Source of the DNA: Alkalibacillus almallahensis
Lineage (GTDB): Bacteria > Bacillota > Bacilli > Bacillales > Alkalibacillaceae
Direction of reading: 5' to 3'
Assembly (NCBI RefSeq): GCF_011761495.1
Contig: NZ_JAASRU010000002.1
Location: 124,001-188,000, forward strand
DNA: 64,000 bases
Numbering within the stretch: the first letter of the stretch is position 1; every line of letters begins with the position of its first letter. Position numbers and translations under genes: made by a program. This document shows positions 7,606-16,354 of the stretch, one piece after another. The notes beneath the pieces were generated by a model. It was not told the DNA's origin. It ran no database searches and was given only the letters and a program-made list of their open reading frames with translations.

Positions 7606-7664
7606 GAGGACACTGATTAAGTAAGTTGCTAGATGCAGCTGCTTGATTGGTGTCCTCTTTTTTA
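7606..7664 (+). terminator. Long-stem terminator / leader hairpin
   Basis: An 8-bp stem (GAGGACAC 7606-7613 with GTGTCCTC 7650-7657) encloses a 36-base region that can fold further. It is followed by TTTTTTT at 7658-7664. It ends the xtrA unit and lies directly before the SD of the next gene, so it could also act as an attenuator. Confidence 0.75.
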
Positions 7665-7683
7665 TTCAAAAGGGGTGAAGATA

Positions 7684-7842
7684 TTGCGAAAGATGAAATA
7701 CACAATTAAGCATACAGTGCATCCACATCGAAGAGACAAACGAACAGGTCCTTTGAATCCAGTTAAGCCTAGTGAGTATTTTAAGTATTTAGCAGGTGAG
7801 TTTAATCGAAAGGATGATCAATATGAATCTAAAAACGATTGA
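7684..7842 (+). CDS. Small basic phage protein (52 aa)
   Basis: TTG at 7684 follows AGGGGTG (7671-7677) at ideal distance, whereas ATG 7693 would be far from it. The product is His/Arg/Lys-rich (HPHRRDKRTGPLNPVKPSEYFKYL). Its 3' end overlaps the start of the ArpU-like gene. Function unknown. Confidence 0.6.
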   Translation: MRKMKYTIKHTVHPHRRDKRTGPLNPVKPSEYFKYLAGEFNRKDDQYESKND

Positions 7843-8284
7843 AAACATGATTAGTGATTACCATTGGATGATTCGTGAAGTTGATCGTTTAGCTCAAGTT
7901 TTATGGGGTTCAACGCAACATCGTAGTGAAGGAGTATCACAATATGGTTTAGCGTCTGTTATGCCAAATGGATCTCCAGGGAAGAGTCAAGTGGAATTAG
8001 ATGCTATGGATCGTCAAGATAGAAAACGTTATGAACGTTATGTGCGCTTTAAACAAATGACATCAGCTGTTGAACATGATATTGAATTGCTAGATGACGA
8101 GTTTTTAAGAACAATCTATGACTGTATGATGGAAGGCATGAGTTATCGCGCTATAGGCATGCACCTAGGGATTGCACGTCGAACTCTTTACAACAAAAAA
8201 TATACCATTTTGCACACTTTGCACACATTAGACCAAAGTAGCCAGATTATACACTTTTTGCAAAGCCAAAAAAATGCTGTTTAA
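7823..8284 (+). CDS. ArpU-like phage late transcription regulator
   Basis: A 153-residue protein starting at ATG 7823 (AAAGGATG at 7810-7817). The C-terminal part has a sigma-like helix-turn-helix (YDCMMEGMSYRAIGMHLGIA, then RRTLYNKKY). Its length and its place just before the packaging genes match the ArpU/RinA-type regulators that switch on late phage transcription. Target promoter not identified. The N-terminal half is helical with a central polar insertion. Confidence 0.75.
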   Translation: MNLKTIENMISDYHWMIREVDRLAQVLWGSTQHRSEGVSQYGLASVMPNGSPGKSQVELDAMDRQDRKRYERYVRFKQMTSAVEHDIELLDDEFLRTIYDCMMEGMSYRAIGMHLGIARRTLYNKKYTILHTLHTLDQSSQIIHFLQSQKNAV

Positions 8285-8423
8285 AATAAGTTAACGCGTA
8301 TGTTAATAATTAATATTCGTGACATAACATGCCTAGCCTTCGATACGTTGTTTAGCACTCTCCCTTTATGATACGTAATCGTTGGCTGGGTGTTTTTGAT
8401 GAATAAATTTTGTGCAGGATTTT

Positions 8424-8456
8424 CCTCTTAATTGTCGAATGTTGGGAATTAAGAGG
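8424..8456 (+). promoter_or_regulatory. Inverted repeat overlapping a ribosome binding site
   Basis: A perfect 10-bp repeat (CCTCTTAATT 8424-8433, AATTAAGAGG 8447-8456) with a 13-base spacer. The right arm merges into the GAGGGGGG Shine-Dalgarno of the gene at 8466. In RNA the stem would hide part of that site, so translation may be controlled. There is no T run, so it is not a terminator. Confidence 0.55.
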
Positions 8457-8465
8457 GGGGTAAAA

Positions 8466-8822
8466 ATGAGTTTGTACAGTTTTGCGAAAGATGCTGCTAA
8501 AGTAGCAAAAGACGCTGGTAATATAGAGTTGTATTCACAGATTTTAGAGATTCAAGAAAGGGCATTAGAGTTACAAAGTGAAAATGAGATACTAAAAAAA
8601 GAAATTGAGGAATTGAAAGATAAAGCTCAAATCGAAAATTCGTTGTATATAAAGGGGCATTTTTATTACAGAGAAATGCACGGGGAAATATATGGCCCTT
8701 ATTGTACAGTTTGTTGGGATAATAATAATAAACTTATTAGAGCTCATGTGAGAACGAACTTACACGGAAGAAATATTGCACATTGTCACGTGTGTAACTT
8801 TTCTTCAACGTATTTAGGTTAA
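8466..8822 (+). CDS. Coiled-coil plus zinc-ribbon phage protein
   Basis: A 118-residue protein starting at ATG 8466 behind GAGGGGGG. A Leu/Glu/Lys heptad region (about 25-62) leads to a C-terminal part with CTVCW and CHVCN pairs and conserved aromatic residues (YREMHGEIYGPYC), a probable zinc ribbon. I know similar proteins as common phage or chromosomal hypotheticals without assigned role. A clear terminator follows. Confidence 0.7.
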   Translation: MSLYSFAKDAAKVAKDAGNIELYSQILEIQERALELQSENEILKKEIEELKDKAQIENSLYIKGHFYYREMHGEIYGPYCTVCWDNNNKLIRAHVRTNLHGRNIAHCHVCNFSSTYLG

Positions 8823-8827
8823 TGTTT

Positions 8828-8855
8828 AAGCACCCATAGCGGTGCTTTTTATTTT
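8828..8855 (+). terminator. Rho-independent terminator
   Basis: Stem AAGCACC (8828-8834) with GGTGCTT (8841-8847), then a TTTTATTTT tail. It ends the preceding gene. Confidence 0.85.
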
Positions 8856-9009
8856 GATTATAATAGAAGTTAAGCTTTATGTGGTAGGTTGATGGCTAGA
8901 AAATAACCTTTGATCATCATTAATACAAAGCATATTCTTATATGGAGATACAATCCAATTAGTGATAAAATCCTAGGTATAGTTAGCAGTACATAGGGAG
9001 GATTTAATT

Positions 9010-9315
9010 ATGAAGGTACAACCTAAGATGACGTTCGCCATTATTATGGGAGGAATTTTTATACTTATTGGAGTTATAGGAATGATAGTAATCGTTGCTT
9101 CATTTGATTATGGAACATACAACGAATTGAACAGTGAATCTTCATACTGGTTGACTGAAGAAGATAAGCAACAGTTAAACGTATTAAAGAATGAATTAAT
9201 GACAACGTGGGTTCTTGGTATTGGTACTTTGGTTGTCAATTTAGCTATAGGCTCAGTTTTAATCACGTTAGATCGAATATCAAAATTACTTGAAAATATA
9301 AGAGATCAGAAATAA
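9010..9315 (+). CDS. Small two-helix membrane protein
   Basis: A 101-residue protein behind GGGAGG (8997-9002). Transmembrane helices lie at about 9-31 (FAIIMGGIFILIGVIGMIVI) and 70-88 (LGIGTLVVNLAIGSVLITL), with a polar loop between. It has its own terminator and a 150-base upstream gap, so it is a separate unit among phage genes, as cargo genes often are. Function unknown. Confidence 0.65.
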   Translation: MKVQPKMTFAIIMGGIFILIGVIGMIVIVASFDYGTYNELNSESSYWLTEEDKQQLNVLKNELMTTWVLGIGTLVVNLAIGSVLITLDRISKLLENIRDQK

Positions 9316-9334
9316 GTAAATAAAAAGGAAGAAG

Positions 9335-9362
9335 AGGCATCCTGATACGGGGTGTCTTTTTT
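9335..9362 (+). terminator. Rho-independent terminator
   Basis: Stem AGGCATCC (9335-9342) with GGGTGTCT (9350-9357, two G-U pairs) followed by TTTTTT. It separates the small membrane gene from the packaging operon. Confidence 0.75.
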
Positions 9363-9376
9363 ATGTGGTGATAAAC

Positions 9377-9712
9377 ATGCAATACCAAACTGATGCAGAA
9401 CGCATGAAGTTTTACAAATCTAAACCTTGGCGAAAGCTTAGACAATCTATTTTAGAACGAGATAATTACGAATGCCAGGAATGTAAACGACAAGGTAAAG
9501 TATTCACAAAGCACAGTAAGCCTGGTAAACACAAAGTATTTGATGTTGATCATATCAAAGAGTTAGAAGATCATCCGGAATTAGCAATGGAACCGGACAA
9601 CTTAGAAACGCTTTGCATCAGATGTCACAACCATAAGCACGGTAGATACGTTTGGAACGCTTTTCAATTTAAACGCAAGCCAACGAAATGGGATGATGAC
9701 GAAAAATGGTAG
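9377..9712 (+). CDS. HNH endonuclease of the packaging module
   Basis: A 111-residue HNH nuclease. The zinc-binding CQEC and CIRCH pairs and the HNH core (DVDHIKELEDHPELAMEPDN, then ETLCIRCHNHKH) are complete. Such small HNH proteins next to terminase genes are required for cos cleavage in HK97-type phages. ATG 9377 was chosen over the GTGs at 9365 and 9368, which fall in the SD-like stretch. Confidence 0.92.
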   Translation: MQYQTDAERMKFYKSKPWRKLRQSILERDNYECQECKRQGKVFTKHSKPGKHKVFDVDHIKELEDHPELAMEPDNLETLCIRCHNHKHGRYVWNAFQFKRKPTKWDDDEKW

Positions 9713-9819
9713 CCCCCCCTTAAAAATTTCGAGAAATAAATGGCTCGGGGAAACGGTGCAGGGGGTAGGCTACTTTCTAGATTTATAACCCAAATTACGC
9801 GTAAGGGGGGTGGGATAAT
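9709..9819 (+). other. Candidate cos (packaging) region
   Basis: A 107-base gap between the HNH nuclease and the small terminase. It holds a C7 run (9713-9719), a G5 run (9761-9765) and a dyad, GTAGCC-CCCCC (9709-9719) against GGGGG-TA-GGCTAC (9761-9773). In cos phages with a linked HNH gene the cohesive-end site lies here. The exact cut site cannot be read. Confidence 0.5.
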
Positions 9820-10149
9820 GTGCAGACTAAATTAAGAACCGACGTAGGCATTGATAAAATCAAGGATCAGCTGATGTCGAAGGTCGATACAACGGACCCT
9901 ATTGAGGTTGAGAAAGTTGGTAGGTACTTAAGGAATATTGAGATGTATCGCAGAATGGAACGTACTGTCAAAGAAGAAGGTGTTTCCGTAACAGTTGAAA
10001 ACGGTAATCAGTCATATATTAAATCCCATCCGTTGCTTGCGGAAATGAATAAGGTTAATGCAGCTATCATTAATATCGAAAAAACGTTCAACTTCATCGG
10101 TGGGGACGATGGTGATAAACCAAATCATACAGCAGAAGATTTGATATAA
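9820..10149 (+). CDS. terS: Terminase small subunit, P27-like
   Basis: A 109-residue protein from a GTG start behind AAGGGGGGTGGG. The helical N-terminus (KIKDQLMSKVDTTDPIEVEK) and the MYRRMERTVKEEG region resemble P27-family small terminases. It binds the packaging site and hands DNA to the large subunit encoded directly downstream, whose ATG abuts its stop. Confidence 0.85.
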   Translation: MQTKLRTDVGIDKIKDQLMSKVDTTDPIEVEKVGRYLRNIEMYRRMERTVKEEGVSVTVENGNQSYIKSHPLLAEMNKVNAAIINIEKTFNFIGGDDGDKPNHTAEDLI

Positions 10150-11796
10150 ATGAAAATGAATAAGCATGTTAGTTTTTATATGAACCAATACGAGGCTGGC
10201 GAGATTAAAGTCAGTAAGTATGTGGTTCTTTTATTTTCTTATTTAAAAAACCATATCCTTAACCGAGATGATATCTATTTTGATGAAGATACCCATGAAC
10301 GATATATCAAGTTTACCGAAAAGAATTACTTTCAATTGGAGCCTTTTCAAAAGTTTAAGACCGCCTTTGTTTTTTTATATTACAAAGATGGTGGACATCC
10401 TTTCTTTGATCAATTCTTCTTTTATGAAGCGAGAGGAGCTGGTAAAAATGGTTTGATATCATCGCTCGCAAACTTTTTCATCAGTGATCTACACGGGATT
10501 GATAATTACAATGTCTCGATCGTGGCCAATAGTGAGGAGCAAGCAAAGACTAGCCCTGACGAGATATACAACAAGATTGACCAAGCGGGCAAAGGTAGTG
10601 TTCTGCAATCTTTGTTTAAACATACAAAATCTGAAATCATCAGCAAAAATGGCAAAGGAAAGGTTAAATACCATACGTCAAATGCCAAGACAAAGGACAG
10701 TTTGCGAGACGGATGTGTTATCTATGATGAAGTTCATGAGTATGAGAACTCTGATATTGTTGATGTGTTTCAGTCAGGTCTAGGAAAAGTAAGGCATTCG
10801 CGAGAGTTCTTTATAACCACAGACGGTTTTGTTCGTGGTGGCTATTTGGATGATTTAAAAGAGCGCGCTGTCAAAGTATTAAATGGCGAGGCGCCTGAAG
10901 ATCATTTATTTGTCTTTATGGCCACACTTGACGATGAAAAAGAAATGGACGACGAATCAAACTGGCAGAAAGCGAACCCCATGTTCCACCCGCCATTGAG
11001 TAATTATGCGCAAGAATTATTTAGAGTAGTCAAAAGACAATATATTACCTTAGGAAACTCTAAGCCATCAGCACGTATCAAGTTTATGACGAAACGAATG
11101 AACCACCCTGCAACTGATTTAACAACGTCTGTTGCGACATGGGAAGAGATAGAAGCTACTGATAGACCATTCCCTGAACTTGAACATCGTGTTGCTGTTG
11201 GCGGCCTTGATTTTGCGAGTATAAGAGACTTCGCATCTGTCGGGTTGCTATTTAAGGTTGGTGAGGATTATATTTGGAAAACACATTCGTTTGTAAGAAA
11301 AGGTTTCTTAGATGCTGTTGATCTGAAACCACCTATCCACGACTGGGAAAAAGAAGGCTTGCTGACTATTGTTGACGAGCCGGTTATTAACATCAGCCAT
11401 ATTGTGGATTGGTTTGTCGAAATGAGGGAGTTATATGGTGTGACTAGAATTGTTGCTGATACTTTCAGACTGGATATAGTGAAAGCAGCATTAGAAGATG
11501 CTGGGTTTGAATTGATTTATATACGGAATCCGAAAGCAATACACAGTAAATTAGCGCCAAGAGTGGAGAGTATATTCGCTAATCGGCAAGTTATTTATGG
11601 TGGCAATCCTCTAATGAAGTGGTTCACGAATAACGTGTACGTCAAGATTAAGAAAGATGGTAACAAAGAGTATTTGAAAAAGGACGAAGTGAGACGTAAA
11701 ACAGATGGTTTTCAGGCGTTTATTCATGCGTTGTTTGAAGCGGATAATGTTCTTGAAGATGACGGAGAATTCTATCTTGTCGATATAGACTTTTAG
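10150..11796 (+). CDS. terL: Terminase large subunit (packaging ATPase/nuclease)
   Basis: A 548-residue HK97-type large terminase. Residues 94-101 (ARGAGKNG) form the Walker A and 189-195 (CVIYDEV) the Walker B with catalytic Glu. The C-terminal nuclease begins at GGLDFASIRDFASVGL (about 349) with further acidic residues (VADTFRLD). It pumps DNA into the prohead and cuts it. The ATG follows the terS stop directly with only a weak SD, which suggests coupled translation. Confidence 0.95.
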   Translation: MKMNKHVSFYMNQYEAGEIKVSKYVVLLFSYLKNHILNRDDIYFDEDTHERYIKFTEKNYFQLEPFQKFKTAFVFLYYKDGGHPFFDQFFFYEARGAGKNGLISSLANFFISDLHGIDNYNVSIVANSEEQAKTSPDEIYNKIDQAGKGSVLQSLFKHTKSEIISKNGKGKVKYHTSNAKTKDSLRDGCVIYDEVHEYENSDIVDVFQSGLGKVRHSREFFITTDGFVRGGYLDDLKERAVKVLNGEAPEDHLFVFMATLDDEKEMDDESNWQKANPMFHPPLSNYAQELFRVVKRQYITLGNSKPSARIKFMTKRMNHPATDLTTSVATWEEIEATDRPFPELEHRVAVGGLDFASIRDFASVGLLFKVGEDYIWKTHSFVRKGFLDAVDLKPPIHDWEKEGLLTIVDEPVINISHIVDWFVEMRELYGVTRIVADTFRLDIVKAALEDAGFELIYIRNPKAIHSKLAPRVESIFANRQVIYGGNPLMKWFTNNVYVKIKKDGNKEYLKKDEVRRKTDGFQAFIHALFEADNVLEDDGEFYLVDIDF

Positions 11797-11799
11797 GGG

Positions 11800-12948
11800 G
11801 TGATTAAATTAGGACTGCTAGACTTATTCAAAAAGAACAGTGAACTGGACCAAATGTATGACTTAGATTTGCTAGAAAATACATCAGAGCGTGCTCACCT
11901 CAAACGGTTAGCGATCGAAACGTGTGTGAATATGATTGCCAGGACGATAAGTCAATCTGAATTCAGAATCAAGAAAGGTGGAGAAGTGCAATATGATGAA
12001 TTTTATTATCACTTAAACGTAAGACCGAATCGAAACCAGTCTGCTAGTCAGTTTTGGCAAACAGTTGTTCATAAACTTATTCACGATAACGAATGCTTAA
12101 TCGTCAAATCAGACAGTGATGATTTATTGATAGCTGATGATTTTTATCGGGTGGAATACGGTCTTGTAGAAGATACATTCAAGTCTGTGACGGTTAAAAA
12201 CTTCATGTTTAAAAGAACGTTTTCAGCGAGTGATGTTATTTATCTTCAGTACAGTAATGAGGATTTATCGCGTTTGATTAATAGTATATTTGAAGATTAC
12301 GGCGAGCTGTTCGGTAGAATGATTGAATACCAAAAATACAAAAACCAAGTGCGTGCTACCGTGGATTTAGAAAACGTCAATTCAAAAGATCCAAATACTC
12401 AACAAAGATTGCAAAACTTTATTGATCGAATGTATGAATCGGTTAAAAAAAGAACGTTTGCTATTGTGCCACAACAAAAAGGCTTCGTTTATAACGAACG
12501 AACAGCATCAGCTCAAGGTACCAGTAATGTAGATGAAATTAATAAAGTCACAAATGGTTTCTTGGATCATATCGCTAAAGCTCTTGGCATTCCCGTTGCC
12601 TTGATTCACGGGGATATGGCAGATGTTGAGAAAAACACACGTAACTACATGACGTTTTGTATCGATCCTTTACTACAAAAAATTAAAGATGAACTTGCTG
12701 GTAAGTTCATTGATAAGAAAGATTTTTTGAATGGTGAACGGATTGATATTAGACGGGTTTCTTATCGTGATTTATTCGATCTAGCTTCAGCTGTTGATAA
12801 ACTTGTTTCTTCATCTGCATTTACTGGAAATGAAGTAAGGGAGGCTGCGGGATATGAACGATCAAATGATGAGTTGCTGGACAAACATATTATCACCAAG
12901 AACTACACTGAATTAGCAGATTTACTTGAAGGGGGTGATGAAGAATGA
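11800..12948 (+). CDS. Portal protein
   Basis: About 380 residues, HK97-type portal (phage_portal family): early LGLLDLFKK, central helices, and IAKALGIPVALIHGDMADVEKNTRNY near residue 265. The ring of 12 forms the DNA channel and joins head to tail. The start is unclear. GTG 11800 lies inside the GGGGGTG Shine-Dalgarno, and spacing points to TTA at 11809, where related proteins begin with Met-Gly-Leu-Leu-Asp. Four-base overlap with the protease gene. Confidence 0.93.
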   Translation: MIKLGLLDLFKKNSELDQMYDLDLLENTSERAHLKRLAIETCVNMIARTISQSEFRIKKGGEVQYDEFYYHLNVRPNRNQSASQFWQTVVHKLIHDNECLIVKSDSDDLLIADDFYRVEYGLVEDTFKSVTVKNFMFKRTFSASDVIYLQYSNEDLSRLINSIFEDYGELFGRMIEYQKYKNQVRATVDLENVNSKDPNTQQRLQNFIDRMYESVKKRTFAIVPQQKGFVYNERTASAQGTSNVDEINKVTNGFLDHIAKALGIPVALIHGDMADVEKNTRNYMTFCIDPLLQKIKDELAGKFIDKKDFLNGERIDIRRVSYRDLFDLASAVDKLVSSSAFTGNEVREAAGYERSNDELLDKHIITKNYTELADLLEGGDEE

Positions 12949-13697
12949 ATTGGAAAGATGAAATCAAAAACATGAAGAACAAAAAGGCTGATATTCGTTT
13001 TGAAGCTGATGGCGATAGCAAAGAAGCAAAGCTTTATATTTATGGCCCAATTGGCGGTTTTTTATTTAGTGAAAATAGTGCGCAAGGTATTAAGCGTCGT
13101 TTACAAGAAACGGATGCTAATACGATTCATGTGCATATCAATTCACCAGGCGGATCCGCGTTTGATGGCGTAGCCATTGCGAATCAATTAAAGGCGCATA
13201 ACGCTGAGATAAATGTTCATGTAGATGGTTTAGCTGCATCAGCAGCGAGTGTTATCGCTATGTCCGGTGATAAAATTATCATGCCTGAAAACACCATGAT
13301 GATGATCCACCGAGCCGCAACGATTGAAATGGGAGACGCTAAAGTGTTTGAAAAAACAGCGAAAGACTTGCGGAAGATTGATACGGCTTTAGCAGCGTCT
13401 TATAAAGATCGTTTCGTTGGTGAAACGGAAGAGCTCAATCAATTGCTTGATGATGAGACATTTTTAACAGCTGATGAAGCTGTTGCTTTTGGTCTTGCTG
13501 ATGTTGTTGGAGAAGAAATCGAAATCCCATCTCTTGAAGATGTAGATGAAGATAAAGAAGACAGTGAAGAATATGATAATTTCAAAGAGAAGCTTGTTGC
13601 CAAGTACGCAGCACAATCGAATTCACAACCAAATCAAGAACCACCTAAACCGGAGCCTACTCAAAACAATATGAGTAAGCTCTTTTTAAATTTATAA
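12945..13697 (+). CDS. ClpP-like prohead protease
   Basis: A 250-residue S14-type head maturation protease. The substrate-binding strand HINSPGGSAFDG (64-75), catalytic Ser99 in GLAASAASV and His122 in MMIHRA are present. The C-terminal ~60 residues are acidic and Pro/Gln-rich and may act as scaffold. It cleaves the capsid delta domain before DNA filling. GGGGGTGATG upstream serves as SD, and the start overlaps the portal stop. Confidence 0.94.
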   Translation: MNWKDEIKNMKNKKADIRFEADGDSKEAKLYIYGPIGGFLFSENSAQGIKRRLQETDANTIHVHINSPGGSAFDGVAIANQLKAHNAEINVHVDGLAASAASVIAMSGDKIIMPENTMMMIHRAATIEMGDAKVFEKTAKDLRKIDTALAASYKDRFVGETEELNQLLDDETFLTADEAVAFGLADVVGEEIEIPSLEDVDEDKEDSEEYDNFKEKLVAKYAAQSNSQPNQEPPKPEPTQNNMSKLFLNL

Positions 13698-13716
13698 CCA
13701 AAATGGAGGAATGAAA

Positions 13717-14890
13717 ATGCCAATCAAATTTAACAATTTTGAAGAAAAGAAAGAGGCGTTCGCAAAAGCGACGAAAGAGGGTACTGAGGAAGAACAGTCA
13801 GAAGCGCTGAATAACATGTTGGAGTCGCTTGCTAATGATGTGCAGAATGATATTCTGAGCCAAGTTAATACAGAGATGGCGGATAACGTGGCTCTGCAAT
13901 CCCGCGGTCAAAATGTATTAACTAGTGAGGAAAACAAGTTTTTCAATGCGGTTATTGAAGAGGGTGGATTCAAGGAGACGGAAACCCTTCCCGAAACAAC
14001 ACAGGAACGCATCTTTGAAGACATCGTGAAGGACCATCCTTTGCTAAGCGCTATCGGCATTCAAAACTTGGGCGCCGTTACTGAGTTTATCTATTCTAAT
14101 GATCCAAGTGGTCAAGCAGTATGGGGGGCCGTTGTTTGATGAAATCAAAGGTCAGTTGAATGCTACGTTCCGCAAAGAGAAAATCGAACAGTTGAAACTT
14201 ACAGCTTTTGTTCCAATTGCTAAAGATATGTTAAAACTCGGACCTGCATGGGTTGAGCGTTATGTCCGCACAATTATTTCAGAAGCGATGAAAGCTGGTT
14301 TGGAAAGAGGATATGTTGCCGGAAATGGTATGAATCAAAACGAACCGACTGGATTGCTTAAGTCGGTAAATAAAGATACAGGTGCTGTGACTGATAAAGC
14401 ATCTGCTGGTAAGTTAACCTTCGAGCCTGGTCGTACAACGATCAATGAAATGAGAGATGTTGTTAAGAAACTGGCTGAAAAACTAGATAAAGACGGAAAT
14501 GTGGCAGACCGTCCTCGTAAAGTTGCAGGCAAAATTGTGATGGTGACCAATCCGTTTGATACGTTCGATATCCAAGCGAACGCTACAATCCAAAACGCAA
14601 ATGGTACTTATGTGACGAACCTACCATTTAATCCGACTATGACAGAATCTGTGTTCGTCCCTGAAGGTAAGGTTCTGTTCTTTGTTCGGGGTGAGTACAT
14701 TGCTGCTGTTGGTGGCGGTATAGAAACGAATCGTTACCGAGAGACACTTGCTCTGGAAGATGCAGATGTATTTATTGCGAAACGCTTTGCGACTGGTAAA
14801 CCAAAAGATAATAATGCCGCGCAAGTTTATGATTTGGACATTGACACAACAACAACGACTAGCACGACTTCAACAACAACTAGCGCGTAA
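13717..14890 (+). pseudogene. Major capsid protein (HK97 fold), interrupted by a +1 frameshift
   Basis: The frame from ATG 13717 (TGGAGGA at 13704-13710) encodes the N-terminal delta domain and N-arm, then stops at 14137-14139. The rest of the capsid protein continues in the +1 frame to 14890. The break is in a run of six G (14123-14128); with five G the protein reads on as WGPLFDEIKGQ and would be about 391 residues. The likely causes are a mutation or a sequencing error. The C-terminus is a Thr/Ser-only tail (14846-14887), TTTTTSTTSTTTSA, not expected in this family. Confidence 0.88.
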
Positions 14891-14903
14891 TGAGGTGATG
14901 TGA

Positions 14904-15212
14904 TTGGAGCAAATCACAGATGACGTATTAAAACAATTCAAAGATCGCATGCGGATAACGCATAGTGCAGAGGACGACAATCTCAAACGATTGTTGTCCT
15001 TTTCTATTTCCGCGATTAGAAGCAGTTGTGGTCCGTTTGATATTAATGGAACTGAAGAAATGGATCAGCGTGCTAAGGAATTAGTCTTTGAGCGTACACG
15101 ATACGCTTACAATGATGCGGTTGAATATTTTGAAGATAACTTTTTGAGTGATTTAACGAGTTTAGGTATATCACTCATCACGACAACAACGACAACAACG
15201 TCAGAAGGGTGA
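14904..15212 (+). CDS. Head-tail connector protein with Thr tail
   Basis: A 102-residue gp6/gp15-type connector starting at TTG behind GAGGTGATG. The helical bundle (LLSFSISAIRSSCG, ELVFERTRYAYNDAVEYF) is typical of the adaptor that sits below the portal. Its C-terminus ends in seven Thr then SEG (15180-15209), like the tails on the capsid and tail tube proteins. Confidence 0.85.
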   Translation: MEQITDDVLKQFKDRMRITHSAEDDNLKRLLSFSISAIRSSCGPFDINGTEEMDQRAKELVFERTRYAYNDAVEYFEDNFLSDLTSLGISLITTTTTTTSEG

Positions 15213-15216
15213 GGCT

Positions 15217-15585
15217 ATGCGAGAGTATGAATACAAACCGCCTCGCGTGCATTCGGGTGAACTGAGAACGCCCGTGATTTTTTATGAGTATGTGGCCTAT
15301 GATGGACCTGAACCTGGCACAGAAAAGAAGCAATTGTTATTTAATTCATGGGCCAAAATTGATGAAGTGTGGTTACGTGATGCGGAACTGGCCAAATCAA
15401 ATGGAACGCTATCGGATATCACAATCATCATTCGGGATCCGCAAGGCGATTATATTCCAACGAATAAGCACTATGTTGAGATTGATGCACCTGAATACAG
15501 GGATAAACATTACAACATAAAGGAAGCGCAACCGGATATGCAGAACAAAGATTTCATAAATGTGATTGCGGAGTTGAGATCATGA
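15217..15585 (+). CDS. Head closure (head-tail adaptor) protein
   Basis: A 122-residue beta-rich protein of the SPP1 gp16 / phage head-tail joining family. Features include the N-terminal SGELRTPVIFYEY, the WAKIDEVW stretch, and RDPQGDYIPTNKHYVEID. It closes the DNA channel after packaging. The ATG is four bases past the connector stop. Four-base overlap with the next gene. Confidence 0.82.
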   Translation: MREYEYKPPRVHSGELRTPVIFYEYVAYDGPEPGTEKKQLLFNSWAKIDEVWLRDAELAKSNGTLSDITIIIRDPQGDYIPTNKHYVEIDAPEYRDKHYNIKEAQPDMQNKDFINVIAELRS

Positions 15586-15974
15586 GTGTAGAAGTAACTG
15601 GAATGGATAAAGTCCTCAGAAGTTTGGAAGAAGAATTAGGCGAAAAGGCAGTACAACAAATAAGTGATGCGGCTTTAAACGATGCGGCTCAACTATTTCT
15701 TGCTGAGTTAAAAAGGCAATTTGAGCCCTGGTCTGACAAAGGTCATTCCATCCTAGAAATGACCTTGTCAAAACCTTATTGGGAAGGCAATGCACGAACA
15801 ATAAAGGTTTACTGGCAAGGGCCTCATGATCGTTACCGCATTATTCATTTAAATGAATTTGGAACGGTTAAAAATCCTAACCCTGCAGGTAAAGGTGCAA
15901 TCGCACGTGCTTTGCGTAATTCTGAAAAAGCTTATCATAATGCGATTCGCCGAGCGGTCGAAAGGGGGCTGTGA
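15582..15974 (+). CDS. HK97 gp10-like tail-head joining protein
   Basis: A 130-residue protein with the pattern of HK97 gp10 / minor tail proteins: an N-terminal helix (MDKVLRSLEEELGEKAVQQ), central RIIHLNEFGTVKNPNPAGKGAI and a C-terminal basic helix. It acts at the neck, most likely as a tail completion component. The ATG overlaps the previous stop (ATGA). Confidence 0.82.
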   Translation: MSVEVTGMDKVLRSLEEELGEKAVQQISDAALNDAAQLFLAELKRQFEPWSDKGHSILEMTLSKPYWEGNARTIKVYWQGPHDRYRIIHLNEFGTVKNPNPAGKGAIARALRNSEKAYHNAIRRAVERGL

Positions 15975-16342
15975 TGTTAGATCAAATTTATGATGCTTTA
16001 ATTGAGGATAGTTTGATTAATGACAAAGCAAGTGGTCGTATCAAATATTATCAATATCCAGAAACAAGTACGCTACAGGAAACCCACATTATTATTGATC
16101 CTATTGACTCACCGGTTCCGAGCGAATATGCAAGCAATCAATGGTTGATGGAAGATTTCATGTATCAGGTTGAAGTTTGGTCTAAAAACAGATCAGATCG
16201 TGACGTGGTTGCTAATCGAATCCAGCAAATTATGTGGGATTTAAGTTTCTATAATTATGGTGGCGGTATCGATGAATGGGATAAAGATTTAGATATTTAT
16301 CGTGATGCAAGGCGTTATCGCGGTAAAAAATATGTTATTTAA
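15974..16342 (+). CDS. Tail terminator / completion protein
   Basis: About 122 residues, gp17/DUF3168-like. The N-terminal MLDQIYDALIEDSLI helix, a central beta sheet (YQVEVWSKNRSDRDVVANRI) and the C-terminal RRYRGKKYVI are typical. It caps the tail tube. ATG 15974 was preferred to GTG 15971 for spacing from AAAGGGGG (15961-15968). Confidence 0.8.
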   Translation: MLDQIYDALIEDSLINDKASGRIKYYQYPETSTLQETHIIIDPIDSPVPSEYASNQWLMEDFMYQVEVWSKNRSDRDVVANRIQQIMWDLSFYNYGGGIDEWDKDLDIYRDARRYRGKKYVI

Positions 16343-16354
16343 GGAGTGATTGAA

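Noticed and set aside
14116-14145. Programmed frameshift in the capsid gene
   Set aside because: The required shift is +1 with no stop or rare codon in the A site, and it is far from the C-terminus; mutation or sequence error is simpler.
14099-14890. Separate gene starting at ATG 14099
   Set aside because: This is the out-of-frame remainder of the capsid gene; there is no SD at that ATG.
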